Assembly: GCA_949825065.1 (NCBI GenBank)
Contig: OX463839.1
Location: forward strand, 31,505,540-31,569,539
Source of the DNA: Odontocerum albicorne
Taxonomy: Eukaryota; Arthropoda; Insecta; Trichoptera; Odontoceridae
DNA: 64,000 nt
Direction: 5' to 3'
Numbering within the stretch: position 1 is the first letter of the stretch; each line of letters opens with the position of its first letter. This document shows positions 1 through 9,121 of this stretch, piece after piece. A program made the position numbers and the translations under genes. A model generated the notes under the pieces. The model was not told the origin of the DNA. It saw only the letters and a list, made by a program, of their open reading frames with translations, and searched no databases.

Positions 1-440
1 ATGTAATTGAATAATTGTCAAAGAAAAGTATATGGGTCACTAAATATATATATTGGATTCAAACAGTGTCAAAATCTGCTAATGTGATTCAGAGTGTTAT
101 TTTAGTACCAACTTCAATGTATGGAAGTGGATGGGCGTGGAAATATATTAAAAACTGTTGAATAAGTGTTGTATATCATAAATACTTTCACTAAGAATAT
201 ATGAGTGATAATAATTTATATAATACATAATGAAGTAACTAAGGATAAATGTGGTTTGTGAATCTAAAACGAATAAATGAAAAAAGCCTAACAAAACAAA
301 CATACGGTTCAAATGTGAGTGGAAGGCGTAGTCGAGAAAGATCAAGAAAAGTATGGCATTGTGGTTGAAAAAGTCAGAGAAATCGAAAGAAATAAATGTG
401 TTCTCACTGTCTACCCGGAGAGAGAAACAGCGTGATGAAA
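1..440 (+). mobile_element. RTE-like LINE fragment (family A), 3' part, cut by window edge
   Basis: Degenerate reverse-transcriptase C-terminal region and 3' tail of a non-LTR retrotransposon, continuing to the left of the window. The stretch around 60-130 parallels the better copy at 57360-57470, where the plus strand reads as the LATLMYGSETW-type motif of RTE-like polymerases. The end has the same 'aaacagcgtgatga' tail seen in the other copies. Stops and frameshifts throughout, so no protein. The family is recognised by a terminal block reading RWFGHVER...GRGRPRKxWLDQV. Clade assignment (RTE-like) is from remembered family patterns, not from a search. Confidence 0.6.
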
Positions 441-1436
441 TGTACGAGTATAGATGTCAAATCCAAAAAAAATTGTTTTAAGATTAACATATTCAAAATT
501 GTATGAAGACTTTCTTGGTACAAATCAAATGATTATGATTTACCTGTGATTAATTTAGGATTCATTTTATAAAAACTATTGGATAAAAAGTACAAATTAT
601 GATTTTTGCTTTCCTTTAACCTAGAATGGGCCATACAATAGCAGTAAAACGAAGGTAAAATTGAAAATATTACACAGATCGTGAAGCTATTACGAAGTAA
701 GGTTGATGACTGGAGTATGTATAGTATGTACTCATGTTATCTATCATAATTTATGACAACGACGACAGCGCGTAGGTGGAGTTTTTAACTGCTAAGGTTT
801 AGGCCAATGGCATCTCACACCGCGCCAAGGTACCCTTGGCCCCTGAAATAGATCACGCCGGCATCGCAACGTGACCTGTCCGGTTGCCAATGGTAGCCAA
901 TGGCGACCCAGGAACGTGGAACTGACCTGAACTAATAATCATTTTGCTCTCATCTCGTTTGACACTATAGTTTATTGACATCTATATTTTTTGTGCTGGT
1001 AATATCAATGATTAACCTACTTGCTGAACAATCTTATTTATTTATTTAGCACTTCGTTGTAAAACAATCTGGCGGGCTCATTTTCAGACGGCAATCTCTT
1101 CCAATCAACAAGACAAAAGTAAATAAAGGAAGTTATATGGTCGCAAAAAAATATTCAAGTATATGGTATATTCACCTGTGCAAAATTCATGAACAATATA
1201 CCAATGATATACGTAGCAAAAAGGAAAAGAGAAATCATCAGTCAAAGGAAAAAGGAAGGGACGGTGGAGAGGAAAGAAAAGTAAGGAGAGAGACAAGTCA
1301 TGTAACTGAGTTGAAAGTCTTGTGATTTAGAGTTCTATTTAATTTTCGTTAGTTTTTCTGAATTTTCCTATTTGCATTCAATAATCTCTTAGAGCGCGTA
1401 ACAAAAAATAACATTTTAGGAAATCTAATGATTAAT
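441..1436. other. Intergenic, no gene seen
   Basis: AT-rich sequence with no supported gene. A more GC-rich patch at about 790-930 contains the near-palindrome CCAAGGTACCCTTGG and a repeated GCCAATGG; I do not recognise it. A TACGAGTA 8-mer lies at about 444. Confidence 0.5.
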
Positions 1437-2120
1437 CAACATCATCATCAGCCAGGCTGGCTCCAGTGTTGGATTTAGGCTTTCCCTCTCCTCCTCTAGT
1501 TCCTGTTATGAACACATTGCTTCCAGTTGCGCCTAGCTTTTCTTTCGGTGTCATTCGACCATCTTACTAGGGGTCTTCCCACACTTTTTTCCTGCCCTTG
1601 GTCCCCACTCCAGTACTCACTGGATCCACCTACCATCGGTACATCTGGCGATGTGCCTTGTCCAGTTTCACCCCTGATTGGGAACCGTCAATGCGACATT
1701 TACGATTTTAGTCTACTGCCTTATCCATTTATTCGTCTTCCAATCTCATAATGAGAGATTCAGCATACTTCTCTCCATAACCGTCTGTGTCACCCTGAAC
1801 TTATGTAGAGACTTTGTGAATGTTACCGTTTCAAGGTCATATGCAGTACTGGGAGGGCACATTAATCTAATAGACCTTTCTTAAGGTATCTATGGTACTT
1901 ACGAGACTTTTAAATGAAGGATAGCTTACCAAATGCAGTTCAGACTTAACCACGTTTTCTCTGTTTCAGCATCTTGGTTCTCTTTCTCAAGCATTACGGT
2001 ATAGCCGATATGTACGATTTGGTCTATTCACCTTGTTGTAGACCGTCCTGTTGTTAGCTACCGCTCAACATTTCCAGTCACTGCCATTTTCTCAAAACTG
2101 TCTTCATCTCTTCAAGCGAT
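1437..2120 (-). mobile_element. RTE-like LINE fragment, RT C-terminus and 3' tail
   Basis: Read on the minus strand, with frameshifts, this gives the conserved end of an RTE-type (CFDP2-like) polymerase: a CALPVLHMTLKR-like segment, then VTQTVMERSMLNLSL, then a HIARCTDGRW / VLEWGPRAGKK block followed by a TPSKMVE block. These correspond to the family's V-T-Q-R-x-M-E-R, GHIARRTDGRW and RPPTRW signatures. The 3' end runs into a short TGATGATGATG tail at 1437-1450, usual for these elements. No open frame survives. Its sequence differs from the family-A fragments, so it is a separate lineage. Confidence 0.65.
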
Positions 2121-3430
2121 ATGTTTGAAGTATGACAGTATTCTCTTTCCGCACATCGTAATCGGCTTTTTTCCCTCTAGTTCCTATACAAAGGGCAAAT
2201 AACTGCGTCTTGTATTCCATGAGATGTAAAACATTCGGCGCCGCTCTCTGCTTTTTGCGTTCAGCTTTCAATTTTTCCAACTGCTGTTTAAATATCATCA
2301 AAATATCGATTCTGAAACCTGACAACACTCATCCCTTCAATTCTAGTGTATTATCCATACATGACGCTAATTATCATAAAATAAACATATTAAACGTTCA
2401 AACAATTTGTTATTCACTTAAGCTACTTGAACAATTTTTCGGACCTAACGTGGTCTATCTATCACCGTTATAATTTATTTCAAATTTTAGTGATAATACT
2501 TTTCTTTTTGGATGTTTCATACGTCCCTGGTATCTGGCAACAATTAAAACTTTGGCACATATCATTAACGGCAACATGTCCAGCGATAAACTGATTGCGA
2601 TTTTAATATTGCCAAAACATCTAATCTCGATATGGCGCACTAAAAATAATGTTTATGTATTTTCAAATCGCTTTCATCTGAGCTTGTCATTTAAAATCTT
2701 AATTCACATTCCCTGAATGGTTTGCATTGTATTCCCTATCGGCATTCCTGTGTTTCTAATAAAACGCATAGGGTGATAATGAAATAACATAATAATTCAT
2801 ATGAATAAATTCATGACTGAACACCGATATTTAAAATAAATATGTTTTAAATGCTATCATAATTTGAAAAATAAACTATTCTTTTTTTTAGAATTTTACA
2901 AAATATCTTGAACAAGGAACAACAATTCAACAGAAAGTCGCGTAATTCTTTCTTCTTTGTGGTAGTATTTTTAATTTTCAAGATCGTCTGGTAGTTTCAA
3001 GGTCCTGAGAATGTCAATATGGTAAGTTTCATGATTAGGTAATGTAAACACGCGTTATATGAAAATGCGGTATATGTGCGATGTATGGATGCGATATATG
3101 GAATGCTATATGTGCAATGTTTCATAACCTAACGTCATTTATGCTAAATAGTATTGAACACATCAGTCTTATTTAGATACAAGCATACTTGAACTGATTG
3201 AATGACTTTTGAACTTGGTAAATATACCTGGAATAAAATAAGATTTATTTATTGATTATTATTTTATGTTGTATGTAATTATAAACCTTTTTTGTAATCT
3301 GGGATGGGTACTTCTGTATGAATACTTATTTATTTCAACCATTAACAATTTTGACAAAATATAATTAAGATCCAAAATTCAGTACATACAGAAATGCAAA
3401 ATATATGATATAAATATCAAAACCTTAGCA
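2121..3430. other. Intergenic, no gene seen
   Basis: AT-rich, no supported gene. The first 200 bp may still be eroded LINE sequence, since an open minus-strand stretch continues to about 2330, but it has no recognisable motif. A short run of near-repeats (atatgg/atgcgatat types) lies at 3050-3125. Confidence 0.4.
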
Positions 3431-3631
3431 TACGAGGTGAGGTCAATAAATTCGGGAATAAAGGGGAAAAAGAGGTATTTGTTTTCCTTTTCAATATATT
3501 CACCATTAACTCTAAAAATTTCAAATCTTTCAATAAGCTTATTTATACCCACGAAAAAAAATTGCTTTTGCCCTGGCCCTTGGTTGTAGGTAATACTCCA
3601 ACAATCTCTTTAAGGCTTACAGAGATGGTTT

Positions 3632-3686
3632 GCCCGCCTAAACAAATAACAGATTACAGTGTAAGCTGTTGTTTGTTTAGGCGGGC
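3632..3686. repeat. Snapback hairpin, 21-bp arms with one mismatch
   Basis: Left arm 3632-3652 begins GCCCGCCTAAACAAA; right arm 3666-3686 ends TTTGTTTAGGCGGGC. One mismatch, 13-nt loop. It sits exactly where the outer mariner's coding region breaks off, so it probably formed during the internal deletion. Confidence 0.85.
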
Positions 3687-3962
3687 ATCTTCCAACACAA
3701 GCTTTTCTACTTTTTTGACGATGTTTGAAGAAGTGGTCTCAACAGACCGTTCTACTCGGAGGCCGTCTTCAATCGATTCTCTATCTTGCTTAAAAATACT
3801 ATGCCACTTGTAAACCATCGTTTTTCCAGTGATACAGTCCCCGTAAACCGCTAACATCTCTTCCAAAATGATTTGAGGTGTTTTCCCTTGTTTTGTGAGA
3901 AACTTGATAACGGTGCGATACTCAATTGTTTTGATACTTGAGATGTTATTAACATTTGACAT
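3654..3962 (-). pseudogene. Truncated mariner transposase, N-terminal DNA-binding part
   Basis: About 102 codons from ATG at 3962. The HTH-type N-terminus is recognisable: YRTVIKFLTKQGKTPQIILE, then AVYGD, then VYKWHSIFKQDRESIEDGLR, matching the order in mariner transposases (GK-T-x-x-I, VYGD, V-x-x-W, F-K). It stops at a hairpin-forming junction (3632-3686). After it only C-terminal codons remain, so the DDD catalytic domain is gone. Usual family length is about 340-350 residues. Product, if any, would be DNA-binding only. Confidence 0.75.
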
Positions 3963-4006
3963 ATTCTCCCGACGATATCTGAAACAATGCTGTCAAAATT
4001 AGACTA

Positions 4007-5293
4007 CAAGGTTGCTACTTAAGTTTTGAGACAGACAAGTAAAAACAAATATTTATTATCGAAAATGGCTTTATTGTTTTTCAAAATATTCTCCATGAAG
4101 ATCAATACACTTTTGCATGCGTTTGAACCAATTTTCGAAGCACTTTTTCCACTCCGAATGAGGTAACTTCAAAACATGCGTTTTGAACGTATCAACCGCT
4201 TCTTTAGGCGTCGAAAAACGTTGACCTCGCAATTTATATTTGATGTTCGGGAATAAAAAGAAGTCATTGGGTGCCAAATCAGGGTTGTACGGCGGATTAC
4301 CCATCAATTCGATGTTTTGAGTGCTCAAAAAGTCACTTGTTTGAGCCGGTGTGTGAGAGCTCGCATTGTTGTGGTGGAGAATGATCCGTCTTCGGCGGTT
4401 GGTTTTCCTCATTTCTCCGAACACTTCTGGCAAACAAATGATAGTGTACCATTCAGAATTGACCGTACGACGTTCCACTAAAGGCACTGTTGCGACATGA
4501 CCATTTATTTGTACCGAAGAAACAAGCCACCATTTGCTTCGAAGTGCTTCGTGCGCGAACAACTTTTGTTGGATTTGGTTCGTCTTGAAAGACCCATACA
4601 GTCGACTGCTGTTTAGTTTCTGGCTCATTTGCATAGATCCATGATTCGTCGCCTGTCACGATCTTATATACGTCTTTTGAAGCACCGCGATCATTTTTTT
4701 TCAAAATTTCTTTGGACCAATCGACACGAGCCTTTTTTGAGCGATTGTCAAATTATGTGGTATCCAACGCGAACAAATCTTTTTGACGGCCAAATGTTCA
4801 TGCAGTATTGAATGTATGCGAGTGGAACTAATGCCCAAACATGCCTAAATCTCACGATAAATCACATGACGATCTTGCAATATCAGTTCACGCACAGCAT
4901 CGATGTTTTCTGGCACAACAACCGATTTTGGACGACCTTCACGAAATTCGTCCTGGAGCGAACTACGACCACGATTGAATTCGGAAAACCAGCGAAACAC
5001 AGTGGCCCGGGATGGTGCTTTATCACCTAAAGTCGAAGCGAGTTGATCGGCACACTGTTGTTGAGTTAGTCCACGTCGAAAATCATAAAAAAATCATCGC
5101 ACGAAAATGTTCACGATTTAATTCCATTTTTGGCCGAGATGAATTTTTCAAGTCACTGTAAACAACACAAATAGCACTCGTATGACAACACTTTCTGAGC
5201 ACGTATACCATTAAAAACGTCAAACTTTACGATGCTGATTTGACGTATCTACACTGGTGTTGCCATATCTCAAAACTTAAGTAGCAACCCTCG
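4007..5293 (-). mobile_element. Inner full-length mariner (1,287 bp) nested in the outer element
   Basis: Imperfect terminal inverted repeats are CAAGGTTGCTACTTAAGTTT on the left and, on the minus strand, CGAGGGTTGCTACTTAAGTT on the right, with TA on both sides (4005-4006, 5294-5295). Length and layout are normal for a mariner. It carries one transposase gene on the minus strand, inactivated by several lesions. The transposase text is of the D,D34D type common in insects and mostly annotated as SETMAR-like; I judge it close to the mauritiana-type group but did not test this. Confidence 0.9.
4071..5127 (-). pseudogene. Mariner transposase, broken (frameshifts, stop, second catalytic Asp lost)
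   Basis: Starts at ATG 5127 (MELNREHFRAMIF) and ends EYFEKQ-stop at 4071, the family's usual ends. Order of motifs: HTH with FYDFRRGLTQQQCADQL after a frameshift near codon 13, GRSSLQDEFREGRPKS, WIPHNLT, VTGDESW (first Asp present), then HHNNASSHT where the family has HHDNA, so the second catalytic Asp is Asn, then NPDLAPNDFFLFP (third Asp). There is a TAG in the HTH region near 4848, a frameshift near 4740 before the KKNDRGASK segment, and another near 4500-4600. Not functional. Family role: cut-and-paste transposition at TA. Confidence 0.9.
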
Positions 5294-5382
5294 TAAAACT
5301 TAGATTATCGGAAAATGCGCATGCCCCCTACCACCCCCTCCTTAACCCCTTAATTCCTTGAATGTATTGACCTCCCCTCGTA

Positions 5383-5907
5383 ATTCTTACAATTCGCAGT
5401 CAAAAATATGTACCTACGTACTGCTACACAAAACAGGTCAGGGCTCAGAATATCCAGGACCGCGTATGTCATGCTAAAGAAAAAACAACATAAGAAGTTT
5501 TGCACAATAAATTCAGATATAAGACTACATTAGTGAAGAATTAAGTGCCAGTAGGTGGGATACATTAAACGGGCCAAGGTCTATAGTACTAGCAAGCTTA
5601 ACCCTATTTTTTTTAACATTTCACCCACACTACTCAATAGTAAGGAGGTTTGTTCCTGCTGAGAGAAATGATATGTTTTCAAGTATTTTAAGTGTTTTTT
5701 GTTTGGTAAAAATTAAATGTTCAATATTATTTTGAAAAATATGTACATATATATTCCAGCATCTTATTACATGATTTCAATATTTTTTAGAAATTATCTG
5801 TCCTATTTTCCTGAACAACTTGAACGTAACCGTTTCCAACTCTTTGTAAAATGTGAACATGAATAGATTTACTTTTAGTACACTTGTGTTAATATTACAA
5901 ACAATAT
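5383..5907. other. Intergenic, no gene seen
   Basis: AT-rich, no supported feature. Confidence 0.5.
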
Positions 5908-6068
5908 GTGAGGTGCATGGTCGCGTGGTAACGCACTGGACTTCCGTACGGAAGTTCTTCGGTTCGAACTCCGCGCTGTGCTACTCCCCTCGAACGACAC
6001 AGACACTTTTTCCGCCTAGAGTTCGAGGGTATAAGGATACCTATGACTTCGGTCATATCTATTATTAA
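5908..6068 (+). mobile_element. tRNA-derived SINE, family 1 (copy 1)
   Basis: A box-like TGGTCGCGTGGTAACGCAC and a B box GGTTCGAACTCC about 35 bp further on form an internal pol III promoter. A body follows with GAGGGTATAAGGATACC and ATGACTTCGGTCATA, then an A-rich end. The same structure recurs at 63543-63700, so this is a repeat family and not a tRNA gene. The head contains the perfect 16-bp palindrome ACTTCCGTACGGAAGT. Confidence 0.75.
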
Positions 6069-7448
6069 ATAAAAAATATATTGTGTCTTAAATTCGCTTT
6101 TCATTTATCACCTTATCCGTTCCATTCTGAACACAGAGATAACATAAAACGCTTCCATCCACGTCGGTTCACTTCACGTACTTCGATGCGGTTGCTAAAC
6201 AAATCCAAGACGATCTAGGACTATTGTAATTGTTTATTTGAAGTGCGATGGGAGATTAATCTAATGATCCCAAGGCCTAGGGAAAGCTCTAAGTCTGTAC
6301 TGGAGTCTTATTTGCTAACTGTCTTACAGTCAACCGAAAAATAGCCCCTGAAAAAGATAGAGGTCCTATTATACTTGCCCCGCGACCCCACAACATCATA
6401 ATTATCAACGTTTATTCGTGCGTTTCGATTTGGATATACACGTACACATTTTTGCCGTGCGAACAAAAAGATAATGAATTATTCGCTTTACAAATGTCAA
6501 TGAAATTATTTAAAATGTCTTCGTTTTTTTCTCTTAGCTTTGTCTGCTTGTGTAAATTTTGGCATAATGCCATATTTTTTGTCAATTATTTTCGAGATGT
6601 TAAGTCATCTCATTTCTTAGAATTCAGTTCTTGATATATGTTTTACAAATTGATATTTCACTTTAGGCGATCTCAAGACTTCTTCACAACTCCGCGACTT
6701 TGCGTTTCATTGTTTGGCTGCGGATTATTATTTTAAACAACTATTCCAGTATTTAAGGTCAATTAGGTAAATAATATTTCTGGTTGATTGGAAGAATAAT
6801 ACATACTTATTCCAACTCTGTGTAACAAAAAGAAAAATTTAAAAGGTTTAGGTTATTCCGCATGGTATCCTTCAAATTCAAATTGGTAATTTGGACATAT
6901 TGAAGAGCGTGGCCGAGAAACAATATTGTCTTCGGCCGCAATAATCGAGTCATCAGGGTTTTTAGAATCACTGGAGTGGCGAATTCACTATACTGGTACC
7001 CATTTTTTGTTTTTTTTTTTTGCTGGATACCATTGGGTACACCCCTTTGTGAATATCTGGCAGACTTATTGATATATTTATCTTGTAACCAACCATGTTT
7101 AAAGGGGAGTGTTCACATCAAGACAAAAAGACCTTAAGATTCATTTTTCTCCCGTTCAAATTGTACCATCCCTTTTTTTACACGGCCATTTGCATCAGTT
7201 ACTTTTGTATTAGCTCAGAACAAGGGTTGTTCTCATAAAGATCATATTGTATTCAAAAGCATTTTGTGCATAGAAACAATGATAAGTCTTAAAATAAACA
7301 AGTACTTCAGTGATTTTCACGACGCCCTCTGTGTGTAAAGTTTTTTCGTGGCATCCTAAAAAAACTTATCAGTTAGTAAGTTGGGTGGTCCTAGTAGTAT
7401 TCACCACACAGATTCTCAAATCTTCGAATCACACTAGACACAGAGTTT
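6069..7448. other. Intergenic, no gene seen
   Basis: AT-rich. A stretch at about 6905-6985 (core CTTCGGCC...TAATCGA, then TGGAGTGG) resembles 34783-34855, so both are probably copies of an old dispersed repeat that I cannot name. Confidence 0.4.
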
Positions 7449-7688
7449 TTATCTTTCCTGTTCCACTTTGACTTTTGAGCGATATTTGCTTTTTATTACA
7501 GCTACTCCCGAAACCCCAGCTTCCCAGACGTAAATCGTTGTAAATGCAACCAGAATACGCTGAGCTCTGTCACTGAGCAAAGGATATTCATCCTTGTCCG
7601 ATGTCCAATACTCAACCAGTTGGTTATCGACAATTTTTGTTTTGAATGTACTAAGGTTGCCTGGAGTTATTCCAATTTTCGAATACAT
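7449..7688 (-). pseudogene. hAT transposase C-terminal relic (ZBED5/SCAND3-like)
   Basis: About 79 open codons resembling the C-terminal dimerisation region of hAT-derived proteins: EYWTSDKDEYPLLSDRAQRI, then LVAFTTIYVWEAGVSGVAVI, then KSKYRSKVKVEQ. The family pattern is W-x-x-x-(K/D)xEYP-LS-x-A-x-(K/R)IL-FTT-Y-CE-GFS-L-x-x-K-KYRN-L. The usual CE before GFSA reads WEAGVSG here, so key residues have drifted. Nothing upstream on the minus strand gives the BED finger or RNase H-like core. This is a decayed transposon piece, not a host gene. Confidence 0.6.
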
Positions 7689-7755
7689 TGAGCGCTCGAG
7701 GCGCGCTCTATGAAAACCTCTGCTCTTATTTAAAATGAACGATTGTCAAGTAATT

Positions 7756-7986
7756 TTAACCCTTTAAATCCCAGCATATTTTGCATAAAATGTGCAAAAA
7801 ATCCCAAGCATATTTTAGCCAAAAGAACAGTAGTTTATATTTTATCTCAGTTAATATTATGTTTTAAAACCTATTTTTTTGTAGAGACCTCCCTGTAGAG
7901 TGTAAAATAATAAGTAATTTTCATATTTTATTAAAAAAAAATTTACTTAACATAAAAACTTGTATGAAAAATCTTAAAAGGGTTAA
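7756..7986. mobile_element. TTAA-flanked MITE, piggyBac-like
   Basis: A TTAA on each side (7756-7759 and 7983-7986) flanks 223 bp whose ends read CCCTTTAAATCCC at the left and, on the opposite strand, CCCTTTTAAGATT at the right. CCC-starting ends next to TTAA are typical of piggyBac elements. Inside is AT-rich with no coding capacity. Confidence 0.6.
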
Positions 7987-8271
7987 TTTTAAAATATTAA
8001 AAGGGTTCATTTATTATTATCTCACCTTTTATTAGTCGAGTCCATTCACGCTTATCAGAGTTCTCATTTATATTATGCAAGTGTTCTACGTTTGTCATTA
8101 AATAAATGATAGAGTATTATACAAATTCCCCTAAAACGTGATTAATTTTGATAAAACCTTATTATCATATAATTGTACAATAAAACAATTCTTCGATTTT
8201 ACAAAATGGATAGGAATGCCCATAATACGATTATACGATGAACTTAAATATTTAACATACTATATATTACA

Positions 8272-8466
8272 CACAATTTAGTTCGAAACTAACGCCTATT
8301 TTGAAACCAAAGATAAATCGTTCTACACGGCTGGCATAGAAAAGTTGGGAAAGCATTGGAATGAATGTATCGCTCTTGAAGGAGACTATGTTGATGAATA
8401 AAGAAGAATTTTGGCAAACAAATGTTGTTTTAGTAGCTAGTCCCGGGACTTATTGATCGATGTGTT
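8272..8466 (+). mobile_element. Mariner fragment: transposase C-terminus and right end
   Basis: The plus strand reads FETNAYFETKDKSFYTAGIE, then KLGKHWNECIALEGDYVDE-stop, the final 40 or so codons of a mariner-type transposase (pattern FYxxGIxxLxxRWxxCIxLxGDYV). About 60 bp of terminal sequence follows (CCCGGGACTTATTGATCGAT). The 5' portion with the catalytic domain is absent. A separate family from the other mariners here, judging by its end sequence. Confidence 0.75.
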
Positions 8467-8489
8467 ATATTGCACCTCACGGGTATGAA

Positions 8490-8690
8490 AACAGTTAAAC
8501 TAATTGAAAGTCGTCTCGTCACGGTAACCGTGTTTAGCATCCTTGTTTAGCCAGGTGTTTCGGGTTCGATTCCCGGCAGGCTCTGGGTGGTTTTACTTGA
8601 AGGGCTTTTTTTTATATAATTTACTGTACATACATTTTGAGATCGCCCTTGTATAGAATGTATTTTTATACATCCATTTTGAGAGCGCTG
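8490..8690 (+). mobile_element. tRNA-like SINE candidate
   Basis: A textbook B box (GGGTTCGATTCCCGGC at about 8560) lies 40-45 bp after a weaker A-box-like stretch (about 8510-8530), then an unrelated AT-rich body ending near 8690 with two copies of a CATTTTGAGA motif. No second copy was found in the window, so the boundaries are guesses. Confidence 0.45.
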
Positions 8691-9121
8691 TTGTGGTAAC
8701 ATGTGTTACTATATGTAAATTCCGTATTTTTTTTATTGACAAATCGAAATAAACTCACGTTTGATATTCATAATAATTCTAGACATCGCTTATCGTTTTT
8801 TTATTTATTAAACAAAGTAATATATTGTACAAACATTTGTCAAGACTATACCTATATTCAAATTTATTACTTAACTAATCTTATTTATATGTTATAATTT
8901 ATGAACTTACTTAATCTTATTTTTCTACATGTCATTTTAATTTATTTTTTACAATCTTAATATATGATTTCTTAGAAATAATGAACACCTACATACTACT
9001 TATAACTAGATAACAATTCTAACACTAATTATTTAGCAAAAACAAGTCCACTCGTTCAGGCTACTTGTATTCCATCACATTAACTCAGGCCTTGGTCGTC
9101 CCAGCTAATACTGTAGGTGGA

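Larger units (their letters stand above)
3433..5380 (-). mobile_element. Outer mariner-like element, internally deleted, interrupted by a second mariner
   Basis: Terminal inverted repeats are CGAGGTGAGGTCAATAAATT at the left and, on the minus strand, CGAGGGGAGGTCAATACATT at the right. Both are flanked by TA (3431-3432 and 5381-5382), the Tc1/mariner target duplication. A different mariner sits at a TA inside it (4007-5293). Without that insertion the outer element is only about 660 bp: it keeps the transposase N-terminus (3654-3962) and the last codons (about 3440-3560, GINKLIERFEIFRVNGEYIE) but has lost the catalytic middle. It could only have moved with a transposase supplied in trans. Confidence 0.85.

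Noticed and set aside
7449..7688. A ZBED5/SCAND3-like host gene
   Set aside because: Only the C-terminal part is present, drifted at conserved positions, and without a start region; a hAT relic.
8555..8580. Perfect tRNA B box, possible tRNA gene
   Set aside because: The upstream part does not fold as a tRNA and acceptor ends do not pair; a SINE head is more likely. The same applies to 26325, 36200, 5908 and 63543.
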